A stretch of 64,000 bases of DNA from Pseudomonadota bacterium (GTDB lineage: Bacteria > Pseudomonadota > Alphaproteobacteria > Sphingomonadales > Sphingomonadaceae): contig JAEWBB010000005.1 of the NCBI GenBank assembly GCA_023391375.1, forward strand, positions 60,082-124,081. The letters run 5' to 3'. Shown one piece after another: positions 9,346 through 18,409 of this stretch. Each line of letters opens with the position of its first letter. Position 1 is the first letter of the stretch. A program made the translations under genes and the position numbers. The notes beneath the pieces are model-generated. The model searched no databases and was not told the DNA's origin. It worked only from the letters and a program-made list of their open reading frames with translations.

Positions 9346-11397
9346 CTAGCGCGCGGCGCCCTTGCCCATCCATCGTTCCTGCCAGCCGAACACCTCGTCG
9401 TACCACTGGATCGAGTTCTTCGGCTTCAGCACCCAGTGATTTTCGTCCGGGAAGACCATCAGCCGCGAAGGAATGTTCCTGCGCTGGAGGGCGGTGAAGG
9501 CGGCGATGCCCTGCGTGTAAGGAATGCGGAAGTCCTTTTCGCCGGTGATGACCAGCATCGGCGTCTTCCACTTGGCGACGAAGTTGACCGGATTGAACCG
9601 CTCGAACGCCTTGGGATCCTCGTAATAGGTCTTGCCCCCATGCTCCCACTCGTCGAACCACAGTTCTTCGGTTTCATAAGCCATGGCGCGGGCGTCGAAC
9701 ACGCCGTCGTGCTGGACGATGCAGTTGAACCGGTCGGGCCAGTTCCCCTCGATCCAGTTCATCATGTAGCCGCCGTAGCTGGCACCGAGCGCACAGGCCT
9801 TTTTCTCGTCGAGCTGCGGGTCGTGGCTGATCGCGTAGGCGAGCCCCTTCTTGAGGTCTTCGAGCGGCGCGCCGCCCCAATCGTTGCTGATGGAGTCGGT
9901 GAACTTCTGCCCGTAACCGGTCGACCCGTGGAAATCGACGCTGACCACGGCATAGCCAGGCGCCGAAAACAGGCGCGGGTTCCAGCGATAGCTCCAGGCG
10001 TTGCCGAAGCTGCCCTGCGGTCCGCCGTGGACGACGAACGAGATCGGCAGCTTGCCGGTCAGCTTCGTCGGCTTGACCTTCATCCCCCAGACGGTCTCGT
10101 TCTTCGCGCCCTGGAAGCTGAACTTTTCGAAGCTGACCGGATCGAGCTGCGCGAGCAACGCGCGGTTGACGTTGGTGAGCTGGCTGACCTTCCCGGTGGC
10201 GGTGACGCGGTAGAGGTCGTCCGGCGCCATCACGCTGTTCTGGGTGAACAGCGCGCCGCCATCCTTCAGCGGCACGATGTTGCCGCTATGGCCGCTGGTC
10301 GTCAGGCGCGTGATCTTGCCGCTCGCGACATCGACCCGCCACACCGGCGTTTCCATGATGTCGTCGGCGGTGACGAAGATCGAGCGGCCGTCGCTGGCCC
10401 AGGCGATCGAGCCGACCGAGCGGTCCCACGCTTGGGTCAGCGGGCGGGTGGCGCCAGTCGCGAGGTCACGGACCATCAGCACCTGGCGATCGGCCTCGAA
10501 GGTCGGGCGGGCCATGGCGAAATAGGCGAGGCTGCGGCCGTCGGGCGACAGCGTCGGCAGATTGTCGGTCGCGTCGTTGGCGTCGGTCAGGTTGGTCGGC
10601 GGGGCCGATCCGTCCGCTGGCGCCATGAAAATGTCGAGGTTGGTCGACGTGGCTTCGATCCGGCCTGCTTCGCGAAGGGCGAAATAGACCGTCTTGCCAT
10701 CCGGCGAGACGGCGATTTCTTCGCCGCCGCCATAGGGCTTCGACGGCGTATCGCCGACGAGCGGACCGGTAACGCGGGTTCCGCCTCCGGTCAGCTTGCC
10801 GCCAGCAACGGGGAAGCTGAAGATGCGGCTCTTCACGCCCGGTTCGGCCCAGGTGTCCCAGTGGCGCACGAACAGCTGATCGTAGGTGCGGCCCGAACCT
10901 TCCGCCTTGGCCGGGAAAGTGGTCGCCGTGCAGCCAAGGTCGGGGCAATCCCTGGTGTCCGCCCAGACGACGACGCGGCTGCCGTCGGCGCTGACCTTGA
11001 AGCCCGAAACGTCGGCGCCGAAGTCGCTCAGGACCGTGGGCTTGCCGCCCGCCGCCATGCGGTGGAGCTGGTCGCGCTCGCCCACGGACGCAAGGTACCA
11101 GATGGCGCCATCCGCTCCGTAGACCGCGTCGTGGGCGCCCTTGGTCAGGCCCTTGACTTCGACCGGCTGCGCGCCGGCCTTGGTCAGGTCGAGGCTGTAG
11201 AGCGCGTTGTTGCGCTTGTTCTTTGCAAGGTCGGTGGTCGACAGGGTGAAGATGGCGGTCTTGCCGTCGGGCGACACGCTGGGGGCGCCCATGCGGCGCA
11301 TGTTGTGCATGTCGGTGGCGGTCATCGGCCGGGCGATGGCGGGCGTTGCGGCGATGAGGGCGGAAGCCGCGACGGCGGCGCAAAGGAGCTTCTTCAT
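9346..11397 (-). CDS. S9 family prolyl oligopeptidase / acylaminoacyl peptidase, secreted
   Basis: A 683-residue serine peptidase with a signal peptide (MKKLLCAAVAASALIAATPAIA), so probably periplasmic. An N-terminal beta-propeller (WD40-like PD40 repeats such as SPDGKTAIF, SPDGKTVYF and SPDGRSLAY) precedes a C-terminal alpha/beta-hydrolase domain. The catalytic triad is Ser540 in GASYGGYMMNW, Asp622 in EKDFRIPYTQG and His654 in DENHWV, in the order and spacing of family S9C. It would cut short peptides, probably dipeptidyl or N-acylated. It lies 50 bases from valS and from the popZ-like gene. Confidence 0.93.
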   Translation of the reverse strand: MKKLLCAAVAASALIAATPAIARPMTATDMHNMRRMGAPSVSPDGKTAIFTLSTTDLAKNKRNNALYSLDLTKAGAQPVEVKGLTKGAHDAVYGADGAIWYLASVGERDQLHRMAAGGKPTVLSDFGADVSGFKVSADGSRVVVWADTRDCPDLGCTATTFPAKAEGSGRTYDQLFVRHWDTWAEPGVKSRIFSFPVAGGKLTGGGTRVTGPLVGDTPSKPYGGGEEIAVSPDGKTVYFALREAGRIEATSTNLDIFMAPADGSAPPTNLTDANDATDNLPTLSPDGRSLAYFAMARPTFEADRQVLMVRDLATGATRPLTQAWDRSVGSIAWASDGRSIFVTADDIMETPVWRVDVASGKITRLTTSGHSGNIVPLKDGGALFTQNSVMAPDDLYRVTATGKVSQLTNVNRALLAQLDPVSFEKFSFQGAKNETVWGMKVKPTKLTGKLPISFVVHGGPQGSFGNAWSYRWNPRLFSAPGYAVVSVDFHGSTGYGQKFTDSISNDWGGAPLEDLKKGLAYAISHDPQLDEKKACALGASYGGYMMNWIEGNWPDRFNCIVQHDGVFDARAMAYETEELWFDEWEHGGKTYYEDPKAFERFNPVNFVAKWKTPMLVITGEKDFRIPYTQGIAAFTALQRRNIPSRLMVFPDENHWVLKPKNSIQWYDEVFGWQERWMGKGAAR

Positions 11398-11446
11398 GGC
11401 CGAGGGCTAGCAAGGCCCGGGGCGGCGCGCGAGTCCGAAGCGTGGT

Positions 11447-11908
11447 TTAGAGGGGCTTACCCGTAATTCGACTGATTTCGCGCTTCACATGCTCGTCGAC
11501 GATCTGAGGGAGGTTGTCGTCGAGCCATTGCTTGAGGATGGGGCGCAGCATGTCGCGCACCACGTCTTCCAGCGGGTTGGCGGACGGGGCCGGTGGCGGC
11601 GCCGCTGCAGCGATGCTGGCGAGCTGCTCCAGGCGCGCTCGGCTCTGGTCGGCGGCGCGTTCCTCCACCAGTGGCGGGCCGAAGTCGACCGGCTCCAGCT
11701 CGGGCGCGGGCGGCGGCGCGGCCTGCTCCATCTCCTCGCCCAGTTCGAGGACATCGTCCTCCTCGTCGTCGGCAATGCCCTGGATCGTGGGCGAAAAGTC
11801 GACCTCGCGCGGCGCCGGCGGGGCGGCGGCACGAATTTCCTTTTCTTCCGCGATCACCTTCTTGATCGAGGCGAGGATGTCTTCCATCGACGGTTCGCGC
11901 TGGCTCAT
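11447..11908 (-). CDS. popZ: PopZ-like cell-pole organising protein (DUF2497)
   Basis: A 153-residue protein with the PopZ plan: a short N-terminal helix (MEDILASIKKVIAEEKE, residues 8-24), an acidic and proline-rich disordered linker (about 28-105), and a C-terminal helical oligomerisation region (NPLEDVVRDMLRPILKQWLD, about 111-130, then a second helix). In Caulobacter PopZ forms polar condensates that tether the chromosome origin through ParB (family knowledge). The neighbourhood, close to valS and a tolC-like gene, supports orthology. The linker is moderately short. The gene is separated by 42 bases from the tolC-like gene, on the same strand. Confidence 0.85.
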   Translation of the reverse strand: MSQREPSMEDILASIKKVIAEEKEIRAAAPPAPREVDFSPTIQGIADDEEDDVLELGEEMEQAAPPPAPELEPVDFGPPLVEERAADQSRARLEQLASIAAAAPPPAPSANPLEDVVRDMLRPILKQWLDDNLPQIVDEHVKREISRITGKPL

Positions 11909-11950
11909 GAGCGTGTCTTGCCGAGGAATCCGGCCAAAGTCACGCCCCTG

Positions 11951-13423
11951 TTACGGGCGCGGCTGGCCCGTCGCACTGACCGGCTGTGCGGCCGGCAGCG
12001 GCTGCTCGGCGACCGTCACCGTGCTGGTCGCGACCGGGTCGTGGCGCGGATGGGACGCCCAGTCGTTCCAGTTGCCGGCGACGCTGCGGTAATTGCCCAG
12101 CGGGTCGTACAGCGGTCCGCCGTCGAGCCCGAGGTCACGCGCTTCGGCCTGGCCCATCGCATTGAGCAGATTGAAGCCGGCGACATATTCGTCGCGGCGC
12201 GCGGTCACGAGGGCGACCTGGCTGTTGAGCAATTCCTGTTCGGCGTTCAGCACGTCGAGGATGGTGCGGGTGCCGACGCTGTTCTCGGCGCGGGCGCCTT
12301 CCAGCGCCAGCTCGTTGGCCTTGACCGCTTCCTGGTTGGACGCGATCGCCAGCTTGGCCGCCTGCCAGGTGGCGAAGGCCGAGCGGGTGGTCGCGACGAC
12401 CGCGCGCTCGGTGCCGATCCGCTGTTCGAGCAGCTGGCCTTCCTGGGCGCGCGCCTGCGCGGTGCGGGCCGCGGGAAGGCCGCCCTGATAGAGCGGGATA
12501 CGGCCCTGCACGCCGATCGAGGTGGCGGTACCGCTTTGCGGGTTGGCCTGCCCGGTGACCGGGTTCGTCCCGTTGTCCGGGAAGGAATAGGCATAGTCGC
12601 CCGACGCGATGCCCGACACGGTCGGCAGGCGCGAGGCCTCAGCGACACGGACGTCGTAACCGGCGGCGCGGCCCGCCGCGGTGATCGAGATGAGGTCGGG
12701 GTTGCTGGCCAGCGCGATCTGCACCGCCTGGTCGGCACTGACCGGCAACGGCGGCAGCGGCGGCGGCGAGGCGAGATCGCCCGGCGCCTTGCCGACGACG
12801 CGGCGATAGTTTTGCTCGCTGGTCGTCAGCCGGCCCTCGGCCGCGGCGAGGTTCGACTTGCCGAGCGACAAGCGCGCCTCCGACTGGGCTACGTCGGTGC
12901 GGGTGAGGTCGCCGATCTGGAAGCGGTCGCTGGTCGCCTGGTAGTTGGTCTGGAGGACCTTCACCTGGTTGCGATTGAGCTCGACGATCGCGCGGTCGCG
13001 GATCACGTCCATGTAGGCCGCGACGGCTTCGGCGAAGACGTCGCCTTCCACCGCGCGCAACGTGGCGCGGCCCGCTTCGACGCGGGTTTCCGCAGCCTGC
13101 ACGCCGTTACGGACGCTGCCGCCGTTGAACAGCGGGTAGCTGAGGTCGACGCCGCCGTTCAGGAACGGCCCCTTGCTGCCGGTGCGGCGAAGCGTGCCGG
13201 CCGAGGTGATGTCACGGCTGACGCCAACCGTTCCCGTCACCGACGGTCGGCCGGCGGCGCGCGCGATGGCGACGCCGGCATCGGTCGACTTCAACGCTTC
13301 ACGCTGGGCGGTCAGCGTCGGGTTCGACGCATAGGCCATGTTCAGCGCTTCGCGAAGCGTGTCGGCGGCGGCGGGGGCGGCCAGCGCGAAGGCGCTGGCG
13401 GCAATCAGGAAGGATGTACGCAT
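11951..13423 (-). CDS. TolC family outer membrane efflux protein
   Basis: A 490-residue exporter with a signal peptide (MRTSFLIAASAFALAAPAAA) and two similar OEP halves made of long helices, as in TolC. It would form the trimeric outer-membrane channel of a tripartite efflux pump or type I secretion system. The DTLREALNMAYASNPTLTAQ opening is typical. ATG 13423 overlaps the stop of the pcm-like gene (TGATG), which points to translational coupling. The extreme C-terminus is Gln/Pro-rich. No inner-membrane partner is adjacent. Confidence 0.92.
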   Translation of the reverse strand: MRTSFLIAASAFALAAPAAADTLREALNMAYASNPTLTAQREALKSTDAGVAIARAAGRPSVTGTVGVSRDITSAGTLRRTGSKGPFLNGGVDLSYPLFNGGSVRNGVQAAETRVEAGRATLRAVEGDVFAEAVAAYMDVIRDRAIVELNRNQVKVLQTNYQATSDRFQIGDLTRTDVAQSEARLSLGKSNLAAAEGRLTTSEQNYRRVVGKAPGDLASPPPLPPLPVSADQAVQIALASNPDLISITAAGRAAGYDVRVAEASRLPTVSGIASGDYAYSFPDNGTNPVTGQANPQSGTATSIGVQGRIPLYQGGLPAARTAQARAQEGQLLEQRIGTERAVVATTRSAFATWQAAKLAIASNQEAVKANELALEGARAENSVGTRTILDVLNAEQELLNSQVALVTARRDEYVAGFNLLNAMGQAEARDLGLDGGPLYDPLGNYRSVAGNWNDWASHPRHDPVATSTVTVAEQPLPAAQPVSATGQPRP

Positions 13424-13980
13424 CAGAATGAGAATGCCTGCGGATGGGTGAAACCGGCGAGAAGCGGAACGTCGGCGTCGGCGAAAGCGCGAAGGCCGGC
13501 GCCGGTGCCGATGGAAAGGCGGGTGACGCCGCGATCGGCGACGGCGGCGGCCAGGCGGCCCCCCGGGGCGAGCGCCCGATCGAGCGCCTGCGGCACGTGC
13601 TCGACCGCGCCCTCGATGAGAATGACGTCGAACGGACCCTTGGGCGCCTCGGCAATGTCGAGGCCGACTTCCGACACGCTTGCGCCGAGGTTGGCGAGGA
13701 TCGCGGCGGCGTAGCCGGTCGAGCCGACCACCAGCGCGGTCTCGCCGGCCTTGACGACCAGCGCCTCGATCAGCTGGCCCAGCGCCGCCGGACTCATCAT
13801 CCAGCGGCCGTCGCGGAGCGCGATCGAGCGGTCGAAATAGGCAAAGGCGCGGGCGCGTTCCGGCACGAACTGTTCGCGCGGCACGCTGGCGAAGGCGGTC
13901 AGCACGGCGGGGTCGCTGACGCCCTGCGGCTTGAGCTGGCTGTCGACCATCGCCCTGCGCTGGATCATCGTTTCGGTCAT
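13423..13980 (-). CDS. Protein-L-isoaspartate O-methyltransferase family protein
   Basis: A 185-residue PIMT-like protein. The N-terminal helix (RRAMVDSQLKPQGVSD), VPREQFVPERARAFAYFDRSIAL and the MMSPAALGQLIEAL stretch match PCMT. The SAM-binding motif I reads ALVVGSTGYAAAILA rather than the usual G-x-GSGY, and the protein is shorter than true Pcm (about 210-220), so repair activity is not certain. It is the first gene before tolC-like and popZ-like; ATG 13980 has AAGGAA 6 bases upstream. This pcm-like/tolC order recurs in alphaproteobacteria. Confidence 0.85.
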   Translation of the reverse strand: MTETMIQRRAMVDSQLKPQGVSDPAVLTAFASVPREQFVPERARAFAYFDRSIALRDGRWMMSPAALGQLIEALVVKAGETALVVGSTGYAAAILANLGASVSEVGLDIAEAPKGPFDVILIEGAVEHVPQALDRALAPGGRLAAAVADRGVTRLSIGTGAGLRAFADADVPLLAGFTHPQAFSF

Positions 13981-14142
13981 TCGGTTCCTTTCGGGTCGCT
14001 GTCATATGGGACTATGACAGCGACGCTTCAACCGCGTCATATCGCCGGGGGCCGCGAAGGCCAAGCGCCCTCTCCCCCATTCGTCGAAACCAAGTGGTTG
14101 ACAAGCGAAGGCCGCGCCCGCAATGCCGCGCCACCGCTCGGT

Positions 14143-14216
14143 GGCCCGATGGCGGAGTGGTGACGCAGAGGACTGCAAATCCTTGCACGCCGGTTCGATT
14201 CCGGCTCGGGCCTCCA
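14143..14216 (+). tRNA. tRNA-Cys, anticodon GCA
   Basis: A 74-base cloverleaf: acceptor GGCCCGA/TCGGGCC, anticodon stem GAGGA/TCCTT (last pair G-T) with loop CTGCAAA giving anticodon GCA, T arm GCCGG-TTCGATT-CCGGC, discriminator T and encoded CCA (14214-14216). Confidence 0.97.
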
Positions 14217-14243
14217 TTTTTCCTGACGATAGCCGCGATGCAA

Positions 14244-14274
14244 GAAGGGCCGACGCACGAAGCGCCGACCCTTC
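14244..14274. terminator. Imperfect hairpin, possible terminator
   Basis: Arms GAAGGGCCGACGC and GCGCCGACCCTTC (two mismatches) around a 5-base loop lie between tRNA-Cys and the convergent L,D-transpeptidase gene. Neither side has a strong T run, so a terminator role for one or both transcripts is only a guess from position. Confidence 0.3.
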
Positions 14275-14316
14275 CCTGGGAGATCGTGTCCCCCCGGTTT
14301 TGAAGCCTTTCGGCTC

Positions 14317-15615
14317 CTAGTTCATCGCCGTCGCCGCACCGTCACGGTTGTAGACGTCGTTGATGTAGTTGAGCTGGCCGTTCTGCTCGGCCACCGTCAG
14401 GTAGGTAACGAACACCGGGACGCCCTTGTCGAGCTTGACGATCTGCTCGGGCGAGCTTTCCGGCGCGCTCGGCATCCCGCCCATCAGGAAGCGCGCCAGC
14501 CTCGGCGCATCCTCGAGGCGGACGCAGCCGTTCGACAGGGTGCGGTCCGACTTGGCGAACAGCTCCTTGTTCGGGGTATCGTGGAGATAGATGCCCTCGC
14601 CATTGGCGAAGTAGAACTTGATCTTGCCCATGGCGTTGGTCGGCCCGGGAAGCTGGCGCACCTTCGCCTCCGACGTACCGGCGGCGACCGCCTTCCAGTC
14701 GACTTCGGACACCGGCACGACGCGGGCGTTGTCGTTCCACTCGCTGACGACCTCGTAGCCCTGGCGCTTCATATAGGCTTCGCCCTGCTTAGCCGCGCGC
14801 GGCGCGATCGTCTCGCGGACAAGGTGGTCCGGCACATGCCAGTAGGGATTGAGCGCGGCATAATAGATCATGCTGCTGATCATCGGCGTGGCGTACTGCG
14901 GCTTGCCGACGACGACCTTCATCTGGTCGACCAGTTGGCCGTTCTCGTACATCATCAGGTTCTGCGAGGCGGTGTCGACCAGCACGAAGCGCCCTTCGGC
15001 CGGAAGCGCGCGGACCCGCGACAAATTGTCGAGAACACGGCCGGGCGTACGCTGCCCCTTCGCCTCGTAGGTGGAAATCGCGGCCGAGCGCATCCGCTCG
15101 TAGACGGCATTGCCCATCGCTTCCGACCGGATGTAGCCGACATCCGACGGCGCGCGGCCCGCGTCGTAAAGAATGCGCTCAACCGGCTTGGGACGCGGGG
15201 TAACGCGCTGGTCGCCGTAGATGACGCCGTTGATCGGTGCTTCGAGGTTGCGGACGTAACGGGTCCAGGCCTTGCTGATCACCTTGTCGGCCTCGAGCCG
15301 GGCGGCAGGGGTCGCCGCACTGGCGAGGGCGGCGCGGATTTCGGCGGCCCGGGCGGGCCCTTCGCCGAACCCGTCCAGGTCGGCATGCTCGAGCCGTTCG
15401 GCGATCAGGGTGGCGGCGCCGGTGCCCTTGTCGAGCCAGATCAGGCGATTGCCGTTGGCCGCATAATAGCGTTCGACATTGTCGGCGACGGGCGCATTGG
15501 CGGCCGCGATCGAGGCGGTGACGGCCGCATTCGCGACCAGTTCGGCGTGGATGGGTGCGGTTGCCAGCAGCGCCAACGCGCTCGCAAACCCGATCTTGAG
15601 GATCGGTTTCACCAT
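14317..15615 (-). CDS. L,D-transpeptidase family protein (YkuD/YcbB type)
   Basis: A 432-residue periplasmic protein with a signal peptide (MVKPILKIGFASALALLATAPIHA). The C-terminal YkuD domain carries the catalytic SNGCVRLED (Cys364), with the partner His in YLHDTPNK just before it. These enzymes make 3-3 peptidoglycan crosslinks or attach proteins to peptidoglycan. The N-terminal part (YYAANGNRLIWLDKG) matches the scaffold of the longer YcbB-like group. ATG 15615 is preceded by GGGAGA 5 bases upstream and begins the signal peptide. It is divergent from the MFS gene across 190 bases with no further gene. Confidence 0.93.
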   Translation of the reverse strand: MVKPILKIGFASALALLATAPIHAELVANAAVTASIAAANAPVADNVERYYAANGNRLIWLDKGTGAATLIAERLEHADLDGFGEGPARAAEIRAALASAATPAARLEADKVISKAWTRYVRNLEAPINGVIYGDQRVTPRPKPVERILYDAGRAPSDVGYIRSEAMGNAVYERMRSAAISTYEAKGQRTPGRVLDNLSRVRALPAEGRFVLVDTASQNLMMYENGQLVDQMKVVVGKPQYATPMISSMIYYAALNPYWHVPDHLVRETIAPRAAKQGEAYMKRQGYEVVSEWNDNARVVPVSEVDWKAVAAGTSEAKVRQLPGPTNAMGKIKFYFANGEGIYLHDTPNKELFAKSDRTLSNGCVRLEDAPRLARFLMGGMPSAPESSPEQIVKLDKGVPVFVTYLTVAEQNGQLNYINDVYNRDGAATAMN

Positions 15616-15805
15616 GTCTCTCCCAGGGTATTTCGTTTCGCGGTCAACGCGTTGACCAAGAGCGGGTTTCAAGCGCGCAGCAGATTTTTTCCCTAGCACG
15701 CCCAGCCTCCCTTCTCCAGAGCGGTAAGACTGCGACAATTGGGTCACATTCTCGTTCCCGCCCGGCCGATTGCGTGCCAGTATCCAGAAGCTAGGTTTTC
15801 CAAAC

Positions 15806-17011
15806 ATGAACAAGCCGCTTCCCCGTGCCGTCTGGGTGCTTGGCGTCGTCAGCCTGCTGATGGACATGTCGAGCGAGATCATCCACGCGCTGCTGCCCGC
15901 ATTCCTGACGGTCACGCTGGCATTGCCGGTGGCGGCGATGGGCGCGCTCGACGGGATCGCGGAAGGCACCGCCAACCTGGCCAAGCTCGCGTCAGGCGCG
16001 CTGTCCGACCGCCAGCAACGGCGCAAGCCGTGGATCGTGCTGGGCTACGGCATGGCGGCGCTGTCGAAGCCGCTGTTCCCGCTCGCCTCGGGCGTGGTGC
16101 CGGTACTGGGCGCGCGGCTGGTGGACCGGATCGGCAAGGGCATCCGCGGCGCCCCGCGCGACGCGCTGATCGCCGATACCACGCCGGCCGACCGGCGCGG
16201 CGCGGCGTTCGGTCTCCGGCAGGCGATGGACACGGTGGGCGCCTTCATCGCGCCGATCCTGGCGATCGGGCTGATGTGGCTGTTCGCCGATGATATCCGC
16301 CACGTCTTCTGGGTCGCGATCATCCCCGCGCTTCTCGCAGTCGCCGCGCTGGTGCTGTTCCTGAAGGAGCCGGAGCATCCCGCCGCGATGCCGGCAGCCA
16401 AGGCGCGCTGGGCGGGTTTCAAGGATCTCTCCGCGCCGCTTAAGCAGTTGCTGGCAGTGGGGTTCCTGTTCGGGCTGGCGCGCTTCTCGGAGAGCTTCCT
16501 GATCTTGAAGGGGATCGAGGAGGGCCTCGACCTGCGCTGGAGCCCGCTCGTGCTCGCCCTGTTCAACCTCGCCTACCTGCTTCTCGCTTATCCGGCCGGG
16601 GCGCTGAGCGACCGGATCGACCCGAAGCGGCTGCTGCTGCTCGGCATCGGCTGCCTGGTCGTCGCCGACCTGTGGCTGGCGCGGGCGCACGGGCTGTGGC
16701 CGGTCGCCATCGGCGTCGTCCTGTGGGGCGCGCACATGGCGCTGACCCAGGGTGTCTTCGCGCGGATGATCGCGGACGCCGCGACACCCCAAACCCGGGC
16801 CACGAGCTTCGGCGCGTTCAATTTCGTGTCCGGCATCGCCGCGATTCTCGCCAGCCTGGTCGCCGGCCTGGCGTGGGATCGCGAGGGGTCGGGCGCGACC
16901 TTCTTCCTCGCGGCCATCGTCGCCGCGCTGGCCGGCGCGATGCTGGCGCTTATCCCTGTCCGTCGCGGGTCGGGAACGGCGGCATCCGGCCCGCCGCATG
17001 GTCGCGCCTGA
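15806..17011 (+). CDS. MFS transporter
   Basis: A 401-residue major facilitator with about 12 membrane segments. The helix 2-3 loop GALSDRQQRRKPW and its counterpart GALSDRIDPKRL in the second half are the family signature, and DRIGKGIRGAPRDALIAD is characteristic of the subgroup of putative drug or organic-acid exporters. ATG 15806 (MNKPLPRAVWVL) was preferred to an upstream codon at 15770 since the first helix follows it. The last 62 bases overlap the 3' end of the convergent cytochrome b561 gene. Substrate unknown. Confidence 0.88.
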   Translation: MNKPLPRAVWVLGVVSLLMDMSSEIIHALLPAFLTVTLALPVAAMGALDGIAEGTANLAKLASGALSDRQQRRKPWIVLGYGMAALSKPLFPLASGVVPVLGARLVDRIGKGIRGAPRDALIADTTPADRRGAAFGLRQAMDTVGAFIAPILAIGLMWLFADDIRHVFWVAIIPALLAVAALVLFLKEPEHPAAMPAAKARWAGFKDLSAPLKQLLAVGFLFGLARFSESFLILKGIEEGLDLRWSPLVLALFNLAYLLLAYPAGALSDRIDPKRLLLLGIGCLVVADLWLARAHGLWPVAIGVVLWGAHMALTQGVFARMIADAATPQTRATSFGAFNFVSGIAAILASLVAGLAWDREGSGATFFLAAIVAALAGAMLALIPVRRGSGTAASGPPHGRA

Positions 17012-17525
17012 TCCACTGGTGCCAGACCGCGCCGGCAAGATGGAGGACGAGCAGCACGATCAGTCCCCAGGCGAGCAGCTCGTGGGTTCCGCCGATCGCT
17101 TCGCCCAGCGGCAATGTCGGAATATTGATGCCGCCCGCCAGTTCGACCGACGTTCGGCCCGGGCGTGATACCGCGACGAAGCCGGTCAGCGGGATGACGA
17201 CCAGCAGCAGGTAGAAAAGGCGGTGGGTCCAGACCGCAACCGCCCGGTCCCAGGTCGGCACGTCGACCGGATAGGGCGGCGGCGGGCTGATCAAACGCTG
17301 GACGAGGCGCATCAGGGTGAACAGCAGGATGACGACGCCGAGCGTCCGGTGCCACATGAACAGGCTGTCCCGCATCGCCGAGCCCTTGGGATAATCGTGG
17401 AACGTCAGGCCGAGGTAGATCTGGACGAGGACCAGCGCGGCGGAGATCCAGTGGAAGGTCGCGGCGGCGGCGCTGTAGCGGGCGGTGGCCGTCCCGCTCG
17501 ATTGGTCGACCATGTAATCGCTCAT
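16950..17525 (-). CDS. Cytochrome b561 family protein
   Basis: A 191-residue membrane protein with four helices and the heme-ligand histidines expected for bacterial di-heme b561: His25 in ATFHWISAALV, His59 in FMWHRTLGV, His in WTHRLFYLLLV and His in VLHLAGAVWHQW near the end. Such proteins pass electrons from ubiquinol to superoxide or other acceptors in the inner membrane. It is last in an operon; its ATG overlaps the stop of the LuxR-like gene (ATGA at 17522-17525). Its 3' end overlaps the convergent MFS gene. Confidence 0.9.
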   Translation of the reverse strand: MSDYMVDQSSGTATARYSAAAATFHWISAALVLVQIYLGLTFHDYPKGSAMRDSLFMWHRTLGVVILLFTLMRLVQRLISPPPPYPVDVPTWDRAVAVWTHRLFYLLLVVIPLTGFVAVSRPGRTSVELAGGINIPTLPLGEAIGGTHELLAWGLIVLLVLHLAGAVWHQWIRRDHAAGRMPPFPTRDGQG

Positions 17526-18409
17526 CGGCGAACGTGCTCCTCAAGTTCGGGGGTAACGGTCAGGGCGAGAACGGCCTCGAAGGCCAGTTCGCCGCAAGGT
17601 AACGGCAAATGCGTCATTTCGATCCGCCAGCCAGGGATCGAAAGGGCGACGCCAAGCATCGCCGCTGGCGGGGTCGACAGCATGTAGGCGAGCAGCTGCT
17701 GGAAGCGGTAATTGTCGCGCGGGTTGGCCAGCCGCACGCCGGCACGCGCCGACTGCAGCGGTGCGCCGGCCACCAGTATGGTTTCGGCCTCCGGGCTGAT
17801 GGCGCAGCGCCAGCCGTGGCGATTGACCAGAATCACGGCCTTGCCCACCGCGTCCATGTCTCCGAGCGCGATCGCCGCGCCGTCCCCGGCCAGCGTCGCC
17901 TCGACCTTGATCGAGCGCGCCGTGACCCGGCAAAGCCGATCGAACAGCGCCAGCGTTTCAGGCGTACAGGCACCATCCGCCTCGGTCCGCATCAGCGCCA
18001 GGCCGAGGAAGCCCGTCTCGTCCTGCGCAAAGATGGTCTGGCAGCCGAACGGCATGCCCAGCGCGTGGACGACCTCGTCGTAGCGGCCGGCCGGCCGTTC
18101 GGCCCGATAGGCGGCGTAGTGGCCGTCGTGCTGGATCTGGAAGGGCACGGTCGAGGTGCCGACCCGCCAATTGGCCTCGCCCCACATCACCGGATCGGCG
18201 AAGCTTTCGGCGAAGATCGCCGGGTCGTAGCCGGTCAGGATGTTAAGGCTGGGCACCGGCCCGCCGAGACTGACGAGGTTGGTCCCCTGGCTGCCGCACG
18301 CCCGGGCGAACAGGTCGAGCGAGTCCGACCAGTTGCCGCCGAAAGGCGCGTTGACGAGCGCCAGCTCGACGTCGCGAAGGAACACCGGATTGTGCGTCAG
18401 CCCCGCCAT
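17522..18409 (-). CDS. LuxR-like sensor-domain protein lacking a recognisable HTH
   Basis: A 295-residue soluble protein. Its body (FGGNWSDSLDLFARACGS near the start, LFDRLCRVTARSIKVEATLAG and AISPEAETILVAGAPL later) resembles the N-terminal part of a group of sphingomonad LuxR-type regulators, from memory. The C-terminus ends ALTVTPELEEHVRR where such proteins would begin the LTxRE helix-turn-helix, so the DNA-binding part appears to be missing. ATG 18409 overlaps the stop of the preceding small gene (TGATG), and its own stop overlaps the b561 start. It may be a regulator remnant or a signal-binding protein. Function is uncertain. Confidence 0.6.
   Translation of the reverse strand: MAGLTHNPVFLRDVELALVNAPFGGNWSDSLDLFARACGSQGTNLVSLGGPVPSLNILTGYDPAIFAESFADPVMWGEANWRVGTSTVPFQIQHDGHYAAYRAERPAGRYDEVVHALGMPFGCQTIFAQDETGFLGLALMRTEADGACTPETLALFDRLCRVTARSIKVEATLAGDGAAIALGDMDAVGKAVILVNRHGWRCAISPEAETILVAGAPLQSARAGVRLANPRDNYRFQQLLAYMLSTPPAAMLGVALSIPGWRIEMTHLPLPCGELAFEAVLALTVTPELEEHVRR

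Noticed and set aside
9337..11466. Open frame of 709 codons opposite the S9 peptidase
   Set aside because: Antisense shadow of a gene with a full catalytic triad.
11489..13714. Open frame of 741 codons opposite popZ-like and tolC-like genes
   Set aside because: Spans two real genes on the other strand and has no recognisable domain.
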